In this document: positions 46,568 to 54,816 of the stretch, in pieces | How positions within the stretch are numbered: position 1 is the stretch's first letter | Layout: each line of letters opens with the position of its first letter | From: Palsa-504 sp963819785 | GTDB lineage: Bacteria > Actinomycetota > Actinomycetes > Streptosporangiales > Streptosporangiaceae | NCBI GenBank assembly: GCA_963819785.1 | Contig: CAWFXW010000014.1 | Span: 234,654-298,653 of the forward strand | Direction: 5' to 3' | Length of the DNA: 64,000 bases | The notes under the pieces: model-generated | The model's input: the letters and a program-made list of their open reading frames with translations, nothing else | Databases searched by the model: none | Told to the model about the DNA's origin: nothing | Program-made: the position numbers and the translations under genes

Positions 46568-47749
46568 ATGCGTACTTCCAAGATCGTGCTGTTGGTGGTC
46601 GGTGTCCTCGTGTTGGTGGTGGCCGCCATCTGGAGACCAGTGGTGGCGCCGCAGCTAACGAAGCTGCCGACCAGCCTGGACATCAGTTACCGGTTCACCG
46701 GAACCTACACGGGCTACGTGAGCCAGTCCACGGGCGCGAGGCTGGCCGCGCCACAGAACCTGCCGCTGACCATCGACCGGCAAGTCAAGGCCGTGCCGGC
46801 CCAGAGCACCTCATCCGAGCTAGTAGTCAACGACGCCTCAACCGTGGCGTTCGGGCCGGAGAAGACCCCGCAGATTCTGCAGTATGGGCTCGACCGCTCG
46901 ACGGCGGAGAGTGTGAAGAGCCCGCACGCCTACGCACTGGTACCTGGCAACGTGGTGGACCGGACCGGCAGTTACAGTCTCGGGCCGCCACCCGGCGCTG
47001 ACACCGCCAAGACCTACCCCCTGTGGGTCGACGAGATCGGAAAGGCCGTCCCGATCAGCTACGCGAACGTCACCCAGACCGTCCACGGCGTGGCCGTACA
47101 GGAGTGGCAGCTGAATCTGCCCGCCACCCCGATGGCCGCCTCGTTCGTGAGCGCCATGCACCTGCCGACGACAATGTCGTTCGCGGAGTTCGAGGCCCAG
47201 CTCAAGGCCCAGGGCACCGACCTGGCCCTCGGGTTGAAGGTCCTGTCAGGGTCGCTGACCGCGGCGGAGAAGGCCAGCCTCGCGGCGCTGACCGCCAAGC
47301 CGATCCCGCTGCAATACTCCTACGCCATCAACATCAAGCTGCTGGTCGAGCCGACCAGCGGCACCATCGTGGATACGCTCACTGCCGTACGGGCCTATTC
47401 GGTCCGCCCGGAGCTCGGGCCGTTTGCGGCCGCGCTGGCGCCCATGCTGGCCGCTCACCCGACCAACCCGGCCGCCGCCCCGCTGGCCGCTGGCAGCAAG
47501 AAGCTGATCGCCGCTCCAGCCCAGCCGCTCTACACGCTGACCTTCCATCAGACCCCCGCCTCGATAACTGAGACGGCAGGACAAGCTGGGCACAACGCCC
47601 TCCTGCTGAGGATCGTCGAACTGTGGATCCCAGTCGGGCTAGGCGTGATCGGCTTGGTCCTGGTCGGCCTCGCCTTCATCGGCCGATGGCGGCGCGAGCC
47701 TCCCTCAGCCAAGTCGGCACAACCCGGCCCGCAAAAGGTCGGCGTGTAA
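46568..47749 (+). CDS. DUF3068 / porin PorA family protein
   Basis: 393 aa. N-terminal membrane helix IVLLVVGVLVLVVAAIWRP, a large extracytoplasmic beta-rich region (SLDISYRFTGTYTGYVS; YPLWVDEIGKAVPISYANVT) and a C-terminal membrane helix LWIPVGLGVIGLVLVGLAFI. This two-anchor layout and the Ser/Thr-rich first domain match DUF3068 proteins, annotated as PorA family in actinobacteria. Possible role in the cell envelope; true porin function unproven. ATG 46568 has GAGGAGGG 7 nt upstream. Confidence 0.8.
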   Translation: MRTSKIVLLVVGVLVLVVAAIWRPVVAPQLTKLPTSLDISYRFTGTYTGYVSQSTGARLAAPQNLPLTIDRQVKAVPAQSTSSELVVNDASTVAFGPEKTPQILQYGLDRSTAESVKSPHAYALVPGNVVDRTGSYSLGPPPGADTAKTYPLWVDEIGKAVPISYANVTQTVHGVAVQEWQLNLPATPMAASFVSAMHLPTTMSFAEFEAQLKAQGTDLALGLKVLSGSLTAAEKASLAALTAKPIPLQYSYAINIKLLVEPTSGTIVDTLTAVRAYSVRPELGPFAAALAPMLAAHPTNPAAAPLAAGSKKLIAAPAQPLYTLTFHQTPASITETAGQAGHNALLLRIVELWIPVGLGVIGLVLVGLAFIGRWRREPPSAKSAQPGPQKVGV

Positions 47750-48540
47750 CGCGGACCACCACGGCTCGCCATTAGGATTGGTCTCCGGGAGCGGATCGGT
47801 GCGCTCCCGGAGATCGACCCGGGTTGACTGAACCTGACCTTTCCCCCGTTTCCCCGGACACGCCAAGTGCGGGTCAGTCGTCGTGTTCCGGTTACCTAAG
47901 CGGGCCTCGACCTCGACCGGACTGAGCGACGCGCCGAAAATCGATCTACGCGAGCCGCATTACTGGGCCGTCCCGATCAGATACCCACGACAGCGACGTG
48001 ACGGGCGAAGACCCGTTGACCTGGCTGAACGCAGAACCCAGGGTCGTTAGGCCAGAGCTGGGCAAGAATCAGCTTGAGTTCCTCTTCGCCACTGTCGCTG
48101 CTGCAACGAAGGCCATGTTGCCTGCCACAAGGAGCCTTAAATGTTGCCACCTGGCTCCTGTTTCGGGACAGGTTTTCGAAAATCGTGGACCGTACTGGAT
48201 TTGAACCAGTGACCTCTTCCGTGTCAGGGAATTCAAGGGTGTCTGCCACCGTCGGACTGAGTCGAACTGGGAGCCCCTGACCTGCGAGGAGAATCTGGCT
48301 GCGTCGCGCTGGGTCGGAAGACGGCTGGGCACGTTGGCTCCCATTTCTGGCTCCCGTCGCCCGACCGCACCTCGAGGCAGTCGATGCTGCGTAAGCCTTG
48401 ACGTGAACGCCCGCACCCTGGTGGTCAAACCGGCGGAGAGCTCGCCGATGACTGTGGTGGATCATGCCGGTGGTCCGCTGGCCGCGGAGGCTCGCTCTCG
48501 GCAGAGACATCCCCGACGCTGCATTGGCTACTCTGTGGAT
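47750..48540. other. Junction region without genes around a tRNA fragment
   Basis: About 790 bp without a gene. Right of the tRNA fragment (48232-48400) it holds GGGAGCC and GGCTCCC blocks and CCCCTGACCTGC, which I associate with sequence next to integrase genes in actinomycete integrative elements. No integrase is present. Confidence 0.4.
48186..48231 (-). other. 46-nt 3' fragment of tRNA-Val(GAC), candidate attachment site
   Basis: On the minus strand, TTCCCTGACACGGAAGAGG (anticodon stem and GAC loop), then the TPsiC arm ACTGG-TTCAAAT-CCAGT, then acceptor strand ACGGTCC and discriminator A. No 5' half (D-arm, 5' acceptor) follows: the sequence turns unrelated one base outside the anticodon stem. 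This is the piece that tyrosine integrases duplicate when an element inserts in a tRNA gene. The intact tRNA-Val should lie to the right, beyond the window (inference). Confidence 0.75.
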
Positions 48541-48921
48541 GTGAGTTACCAGCCGATGACCCTTGCCGAACTGGCTCGGTTCGTTGCCGTCGAGCCAGAC
48601 TTCGACTCGCGATGGCGGCTGGTCGTTGAGTTCCTCAAGGAGTACCGCCAAGAGCCAGCCGGGGTCCGTTCGAGCCTGCTTGAAGACGAGCCGGGCCCGA
48701 TCGGTGATGAGCGCTGGGATGTGTTGTTCGCCGGGCTTGCCGAGCATCTTGCTATGCGGAACGGTAAGGCTGCGCCGCGGTGGTCGGCCTCCCGCGGGCT
48801 GAGGCGCTTCTGGTTCCCGTTTGACAACCCGGGTGCCCGAGCGCAGGCGCTCGTTCACGCCCCGGCTGCGTTTCGCAGGCGTGGTGTCTTTGTCGCCGAC
48901 TATGAGATAGACGCCGCGTGA
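48541..48921 (+). CDS. Hypothetical protein paired with nucleotidyltransferase (possible antitoxin)
   Basis: 126 aa. GTG 48541 (GTG 48535 also possible). MTLAELARFVAVEPDFDSRW, LVVEFLKEYRQEP, ERWDVLFAGLAEHLAMRNGK and LRRFWFPFDNPGARAQALVH: helical, Trp-rich, resembling the small partner gene often found before DUF6036/AbiEii-like nucleotidyltransferases. Its stop overlaps the next start (GTGA), so the two are translated together. No DNA-binding motif is obvious. Confidence 0.6.
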   Translation: MSYQPMTLAELARFVAVEPDFDSRWRLVVEFLKEYRQEPAGVRSSLLEDEPGPIGDERWDVLFAGLAEHLAMRNGKAAPRWSASRGLRRFWFPFDNPGARAQALVHAPAAFRRRGVFVADYEIDAA

Positions 48922-49451
48922 GCGAATTCGCGCCCTTGCTCGATCGCGAAGGCATCGAAGAGGCCTTCCGTCGGCTCGGTGACCGGCTGGCGAAACGCGG
49001 TGTGGTGGCTGACATCTATGTGTTTGGCGGCGCTGCGATGGCCTTGGCTTACGACTCGCGTCGTGCTACCCGCGATGTTGACGCGCTGTTCAAGCCGCAT
49101 GGCATCGTGCTGGAGGAAGCCCAGGCAGTAGCCGCCGAACTGGGACTGCCTAACTGGTGGCTCAACGAGCAGGCAAGCTCCTACGCCGCGCCCGGCGGAG
49201 ATCCGTCGGCATCCCGTGTATTCGATCACCCTGGCCTTCGTGTCTTCGCCGCTTCACCCGAACATCTCCTCGCGATGAAGGCGCTCGCCGCTCGGCCCCG
49301 CGACGCACAAGACATTAGGCAGCTCACTGAAATGCTCAACATCCACACCCTTGCCGACGTCCTCGCATTGGTGCGGGACGTCTTCCCGGAAGAGGAACCC
49401 CCTCCCCGGCTCAGGCTCCTCCTCGAGGATATTTTCGGTCCGGGCGCCTGA
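48918..49451 (+). CDS. Nucleotidyltransferase (DUF6036/AbiEii-like toxin type)
   Basis: 177 aa. Polymerase-beta-fold minimal nucleotidyltransferase: IYVFGGAAMALAYDSRRATR followed by DVDALFKP, the GG-x-AMAL and D-x-D metal motifs. Then LRVFAASPEHLLAMKALAAR and DAQDIRQLTEMLNI, as in DUF6036 and AbiEii families. Such enzymes add nucleotides to tRNA or proteins and act as toxins in type IV-like toxin-antitoxin or phage-defence pairs. GTG 48918 overlaps the upstream stop by 4 bp. Sits next to the tRNA fragment, in an island setting. Confidence 0.75.
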   Translation: MSEFAPLLDREGIEEAFRRLGDRLAKRGVVADIYVFGGAAMALAYDSRRATRDVDALFKPHGIVLEEAQAVAAELGLPNWWLNEQASSYAAPGGDPSASRVFDHPGLRVFAASPEHLLAMKALAARPRDAQDIRQLTEMLNIHTLADVLALVRDVFPEEEPPPRLRLLLEDIFGPGA

Positions 49452-49685
49452 CTGGCCGGCCACAGCCTGAACCCGCTACGTACATCAAAATGTAGGCCAT
49501 GAGTTATGCGCGTTGAGCCGCCGCGGACCGCGCCGTTTTAGGCGGCATCATGTATAACCACTAGCATAGGCACGGCGAGAAGGCTGATTCCGATGAATCA
49601 GGCCACAATTGCTGCAGCACGATCTTGGCTTTCATATCGCGCACGGTGATCTGATCATGGCGGTTAGAGGCAAGGCATTCAGCCG

Positions 49686-50265
49686 GTGTATGCTACGGCG
49701 GTGGCCGTCAGAGCCGCGCCCGGGGCCGGTCTCGTCGCGATGGTCAGCGCCGTGGCCGTACTTGCCCGGCTGCACCTCCGCAACTCCGCAGACGGCGGCC
49801 GGGCCAGCGCAGGCGCACACCGCTCCAAGCGCGTCCAGCACGATGCCCCCGGCATGCCGCGCGGGGCAGATCCAGTCAGCGGTGGCCCGTTTCTTTGCCT
49901 CCTGGGATCACCGCGACAAGCCCGGTCTCGGAAACCTCTTTGACTCCGAAGGCGTGCTGGACATGGCCACGAAATACCAGGACACGCTGCACGACCAGGC
50001 GTGGGACGAAGCCGCCGGGCCAGCAGCCATTGAAGCCTTCGCCGCGGCCCAGTGGCGCCTCGGCGAAACGCTCTCCTACCACGGGATGACGGTGTATCCC
50101 CCGCAATACGGGGAGCACGGTGGTGCCGAGGTCAACCTGGTCAGCGCCAGATTCGCCGATGGCGACGTCCAGCCGGTAGAGGAGGCGAAATTCAACTACG
50201 ACTGCGCACATAGTGCCCTGACGCACGTGGTGATCATCTCTGCAGGAGCCGGTAAGACGCCGTAG
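49686..50265 (+). CDS. Lipoprotein with NTF2-like domain (frameshifted in lipobox)
   Basis: About 193 codons. The first part, in the frame of GTG 49686, reads APGAGLVAMVSAVAVLA; in the next frame GCTSATPQTAAGPAQAH follows. Removing one C from GCCCGGC at about 49768 joins them into VLAGC, a perfect lipobox. The mature domain, QIQSAVARFFASWDHRDKPG, YQDTLHDQAWDEAAGPAAIE and VSARFADGDVQPVEEAKFNY, looks like a SnoaL/NTF2-like cone. Start uncertain (GTG 49701 possible). Function unknown. Confidence 0.6.
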
Positions 50266-50697
50266 CGGTGTCAGGCCGGCCAGTCCCATGGATTCCAGCG
50301 CCCTGTCACACGATGTCCAGTACTTGCCGCTTCTCGACATTATCGGTAAGAGAGAGCGGCGAAATACCTCACTGATCTGCCGCGAGGGGTAAACGTACCT
50401 CAGGGAGCGGCGAGGACAGTTCAGCCTGTCGTTCAGCAGACAGGGCCGCGGCTCGCCGCGACGGCGGTAAGCATCGAACGGACTGCGGTGAAGTCGACTG
50501 CGGCAGGGCTGCGATACCGGATGCATCCCTTACCGACATCAAGGCCAGCAAGCTGTCCGCGATGAGCATCGAGGACATCGGCGCGCATCACGTACAAGGA
50601 GATGTAGCGTAAGTTATCTTTCCCCGCAGGGATTTTGAATTTCGAGTCAAGTTGCGGCGTGTGTGACGGCTGATGACAGGCGCATGCTGGCTCGTGA
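50266..50697. other. Intergenic, nothing recognisable
   Basis: About 430 bp with no supported gene, hairpin or repeat, between the lipoprotein gene and the 3' end of the 549-aa protein gene. Confidence 0.4.
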
Positions 50698-52347
50698 TTA
50701 CTGCAGGTGATAGCTGCAGGTGGGTAAGGCGGCGAGGGATGCCTGCCGGGCGAGGTCGGTGAGGGCGTCGCGGTAGGCGCGGTCGGCTTGCCGGAGCCGG
50801 CTGCGGCCGGGTGGTCCGGTGCTGGTGAGCTGGGCGAGGCCGGGTATCAGGAGCCGCTGGGTCAGCCGGGTGAGGAACAGGGCGATGGTCAGGCCGTCGG
50901 CGGTGACCTGGTAGGTGCGGCTGTGCGGGATGCGCTCGATGATCTGGTGGGCGCGGAGCCTGCGCAGGTCGTAGCTGATCTGGCCGCTGGTCATGTCCTC
51001 TGGCGTTTTCCCGAGCTGGGGGGCGAGGTAGTGCCGCAGGTCGCGGCTGGTGAAGCCGGCGGGCCGGAGCGCGAGCGCGCAGCAGGCGCCCAGGAGGGCC
51101 TGGACGCGGGGGTCGGGGAATCGCATCCCGGGGATGCGGGTGCAGGTGGTGCTGATGACCGGGCTGGTGATCGCTTCCAGCGCGGCGGCTCCGTCGGCGG
51201 GGTCGTGGCTGATGCATTCGGCGTCCAGCAGGCGCCGGTTGGCTGAGTAGCCGACCTCGGCCATGGCGGCGAGGTTAGTCAGCTCTTTGCCGATGCCGAA
51301 GTCGCGCGGCTGGTTGAGCGTGGTCTCGGTCCGGAGCGCTCGTCCTTCCTTCAGGTACTGTTTGACCTGGGTTTTCTTGTAGAACAGGTAGAGGTAGGGA
51401 CAGACGCCGGTGGTGATGACCTGGGTGCGGAAGGTCCCGGGGGTGCGGCTCTTGCCGCGCAGGCGGATCTGGCGGCCGAAGACGATGTTCACCTTGTCCG
51501 GGCGGCCGATGTCGATGTTGTCCCGGATCAGCTGCTCGAAGAAGATCCGGCCCGCGACGGGCCGGTCCAGCGCCATGGTGGTGGAGAACTCGATCTGCTG
51601 GACCGACAGCTGCCAGCGGTAGTCCGCCTGCTCGTCCTCGGGGGTGAACGGGTGCGGCAGCCGGGCCAGCCATTTGCCGGCGAAGCGGTAGATCTTCTGG
51701 TCGGTCAGCCCGTCGCAGATCCGCTGCACCGCGGCCGGGTCGCTGGCCGAGCCGAACGCGTTGTCCAGGGCGGTGAAGCCGATCCCGGCCCTGGCGCACT
51801 GCCGCTTGGCGTACTCGTGCCCGTTGAGGTAGATCTGCCCGGTGTACGGAAAGTAGCCGCAGAACTTGATATAGAACGGGCCGAAATCGGCGTCGAACCC
51901 GTAGAAATACCAGTGGTTGACCATGGCCTGCTCCTGGCACAGCCACGGGTACCGCTTCCCGGTCACCGGGTCCTGGCGCTGCCGGGTCCGCCATATCCGG
52001 GTCTTCTCCTGGGCCACGCCGGCGAACAAGATGCACTCCCCGCCGTCGTGCCCGGCCAGGTACTCCCTGGCGATCTGGTCCTTGCTCTGGCCTTTGGCGA
52101 ACCGGATCAGGTCCAGCCTCCGCGTGTCGATGTAGTGGCGGATGTCCGCGGCGAACCGCTCGGTCATCGGGCGCATCAGCGCGGAGGACACGAACTGGTT
52201 CCCGCGGTGATGGCAGAAGAACCCGTGGATGCCCTGCCCGTACTGCAGCCGCGGCTGGCGGAAGGTCAGCAGCATCCGGTCGATGCAGCGGATCTCCAGC
52301 GTCACGTGACCGGACAGGACCTCAGCGGCAGTACGCGGTAGCGTCAT
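50698..52347 (-). CDS. Large conserved-looking protein of unknown function (549 aa)
   Basis: ATG 52347 has GGAG 7 nt upstream. The first ~390 residues are rich in aromatic and charged invariants: RLQYGQGIHGFFCHHRGNQF, AMVNHWYFYGFDADFGPFYI, KFCGYFPYTGQIYLNGHEYA, RPVAGRIFFEQLIRDNIDIG, then FGIGKELTNLAAMAEVGYSA. The last ~150 residues look like two winged-helix-type segments (SRDLRHYLAPQLGKTPEDMT, ISYDLRRLRAHQIIERIPHS, RTYQVTADGLTIALFLTRL). I recall this as a widespread, often multi-copy bacterial hypothetical, not a known transposase. Its place between a tRNA fragment and an IS, and the DNA-binding-like tail, suggest a mobile or defence role (inference). Confidence 0.7.
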   Translation of the reverse strand: MTLPRTAAEVLSGHVTLEIRCIDRMLLTFRQPRLQYGQGIHGFFCHHRGNQFVSSALMRPMTERFAADIRHYIDTRRLDLIRFAKGQSKDQIAREYLAGHDGGECILFAGVAQEKTRIWRTRQRQDPVTGKRYPWLCQEQAMVNHWYFYGFDADFGPFYIKFCGYFPYTGQIYLNGHEYAKRQCARAGIGFTALDNAFGSASDPAAVQRICDGLTDQKIYRFAGKWLARLPHPFTPEDEQADYRWQLSVQQIEFSTTMALDRPVAGRIFFEQLIRDNIDIGRPDKVNIVFGRQIRLRGKSRTPGTFRTQVITTGVCPYLYLFYKKTQVKQYLKEGRALRTETTLNQPRDFGIGKELTNLAAMAEVGYSANRRLLDAECISHDPADGAAALEAITSPVISTTCTRIPGMRFPDPRVQALLGACCALALRPAGFTSRDLRHYLAPQLGKTPEDMTSGQISYDLRRLRAHQIIERIPHSRTYQVTADGLTIALFLTRLTQRLLIPGLAQLTSTGPPGRSRLRQADRAYRDALTDLARQASLAALPTCSYHLQ

Positions 52348-52525
52348 GACGGGCTCCGACTGGGGCTCGGCCGGCAACGGCCACCCGACCGCTGCAAGCG
52401 GCGAATGAACAGTCCCATCATGGACTGACTTGAGCCCCAGCCGGAGCCCCTTCAGCCGACCTCAGCCCGCCCCGCGCAGACGCCAGCCCGCACTGGCATG
52501 CCTTGTCGGGCTGGGGCGAAGCCCC

Positions 52526-54253
52526 GTTATACATTCACCCCTATCACCGGGCAGCCTGGTTGCGGGCGCAGCCAGTGACATCGGCCAGGGTCGCGCGTTC
52601 ACGCAGAGCCGGCAATCAGTTGCGAATTGACTACTGCGAGCCGGCCAGGCATGATCATCTCTCGTGTCCGAGATGCCGCCTCCTGCCCCGGGTTGCACCC
52701 CGTGTGCTGCCCGCGATGAGGAGATCGCGCAGCTACGGGAGCAGCTGGCGGGGCGCGACGCCGAGGTCACGGGCCTGCGGGGCCAGGTCGCGGAACTGAA
52801 GGACCGGGTGGCCCGGCTGGAGCGGGCCGTGTCCCGGAACAGCGGCAACTCGTCGATGCCCCCCTCAGGTGATGACACGCCGGGCCGCAAGCCGCCCCGG
52901 AAGCAGAGGCGGGCGGCGGAGCGGGACGCGGCGAAGAACCGCAGGCGAGGCAAGCAGCCCGGCGCGCCCGGGACGGCGATGACCTGGACCTGCCCGGATG
53001 TGACCCGGGACTGGTTCCCCGAGGGCACCTGCGAGTGCGGGGCAGCCCTGGACGGCGCCGCCGACCTCGGGGTCGCGCGGTCGTACCAGCAGAAAGAGGT
53101 CCCCGAGCCGGCGGCCGTCACCATCCAGCATGACCTGCACGAGACGCAGTGCCCGTGCGGGAAGACTCACGTGGCGCCCCGCCCGCCCGGCGTCCCGGAC
53201 TCCGCGGTCTCGATCGGGCCGCGGCTGCGGGCACTGGCGGTCTACCTCCTGGTGTTCCAGCACCTGCCCGTGGAGCGGTGCCGGCTGCTGCTGTCCGACG
53301 TCGCCGGCGCGGAGGTGTCCGCCGGGTTCATCCACTCCTGCCTCGCGAAGGCCGCGTCGATGGCCGCCGGGGTCGTGAAGCTGATCAAGACGCTGATCAT
53401 CGCCTCCAGGGTCGTCGGGTTCGATGAGACCACGCTGCGGTCCGGGGCGGCCGGGGAGAAGAAGTACGTCCACGGCGCGTTCACCGAGAAGTACTCGCTG
53501 TTCCACCTCGGCACCCGGTCCCTGGACACCATGAAGGACTTCGGGATCCTCGCCGGACTTCGCCGGGATCGCGGTCACCGACCGGTACGGCAACTACTTC
53601 CACGCGACGTGGAAGAACATCTCCGGCCACCAGGCCTGCGTCCAGCACCTGCTGCGTGACCTGCAAGACTGCGCGGAAACCTACCCGGGCACGATCTGGC
53701 CCGGGCAGGCGCAAGACGCCCTCCGCAGGCTGATCCACGCCCGCAACCAGGCCAGCGGCGACGGCCTGGACGCGATCCCCGCCGCCATCCGCGGGCCGCT
53801 GGAGAAGCAGTTCCGCCGCGCGATCACCGTCGCGCTGGCCGACGTGCCCCGCGTCCCCGGCCCCAAGAACAGCACCAGGCAGCACCCCGGACGGGACATG
53901 CTGGAATTCTGCCGCGACCGCGAAGCCGACGTCCTGAGATTTACCACCGACACCGACGTGTGGCCCACGAACAACATCAGCGAGTCCGGCCTGCGGCCGA
54001 ACAAGACCCAGCAGAAAGTCTCCGGGCGGCTGACCAGCGACGACACCACCCAGGACCGCCTCGACATCCGCAGCTACATCGACACGGCCCGCAAACACGG
54101 CCAAGACGTCCTCACCGTCCTGCACGCCCTGTTCACCGGCAGTCCCTGGGCACCCCCGGTTCCCGGCCAGGCCTGACCCGCGCACCACCCTGCCCCGAAA
54201 CCGTCACGCACAGCACCCCAAACATCACCCAGGTCACACGGGTGAATGTTTAC
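52526..54253 (+). mobile_element. IS66-family insertion sequence
   Basis: Imperfect terminal inverted repeats: GTTATACATTCACCCCTATC at 52526 and, on the opposite strand at 54253, GTAAACATTCACCCGTGTGA; ACATTCACCC is shared exactly. Length about 1,728 bp, holding one transposase gene. Ends start GT(A), as usual in IS66. The 8-bp flanks (GAAGCCCC and CTTCGCTC) are not duplicates, so no target-site duplication is seen. Confidence 0.7.
52664..54176 (+). CDS. IS66 family transposase (frameshifted)
   Basis: About 504 codons. N-terminal coiled coil and zinc-like region (CECGAALDGAADLG; ETQCPCGKTHVAPRPPG), then the DDE core: first Asp in VGFDETTLRSG, second in AVTDRYGNYFHATW, Glu in TNNISESGLRPNKTQQKVSG. 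The frame changes at about 53557 (GILAG then FAGIAVTDRYG), a one-base insertion, so the enzyme is inactive if the sequence is right. GTG 52664. The helper genes tnpA/tnpB of long IS66 elements are absent, as in short actinobacterial forms. Confidence 0.85.
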
Positions 54254-54816
54254 CTTCGCTCGCCCGACTGCTTGCATGGTTATGCATGTCCACCAGGCAC
54301 CGGAACCTCCGGATCTGCCGCATATCGGGCGTCAGGTTCAGCCTGATGCAGTCGTCTCCGCGGCCGGGTGCCGCAGCGACGAGCACCTCGGGCAGTGGCC
54401 AGCGCAGGCCTCAAGGGAACCAGCCGTGCCGGACCCTCCTGAGGCTGCCCAGAAGCTCATCACCGTACATCACACTGAGTGACTGGGAGGTCAGGGAGAA
54501 CGCTCACCGAGCCGCCGTTCTGCATGGCGGGAGTAACCTCGGCTTCTGTCCGCTGGGGCGCGCAGAACGGGCTGTTGTGCGCTCGCCTGGCGGCATGACT
54601 GCGGGGTCCTGTGGCGGAGTGCCGGGAGGAATGGCGGAATGGGACGGGCGCTGCCGGTATGGTCGCCTTCCCGTGGGCGGGGGTGGCCTGGGCGGACGCT
54701 GACCGGGCGAGGTCAGCGTGGCGATGCCGGGATCGCGGCCGGGGTCGGCCAGGGTTGGCGTGTACCGCTGTTTCCAGACGGGGCGGCTTCGCCGCTGGGC
54801 CGGGCAACCGCTGGCG
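54254..54816. other. Intergenic, nothing recognisable
   Basis: About 560 bp between the IS66 right end and the MocR gene. Several open frames exist on both strands but none looks like a protein. GC-rich, with no strong hairpin noted. Confidence 0.4.

Noticed and set aside
47977..48858. Long minus-strand open frame through the tRNA fragment
   Set aside because: It crosses a tRNA piece and lies opposite the nucleotidyltransferase partner gene; composition only.
54286..54702. Plus-strand gene between IS66 and MocR
   Set aside because: Ser/Arg/Gly-rich composition with no family, and no ribosome site.
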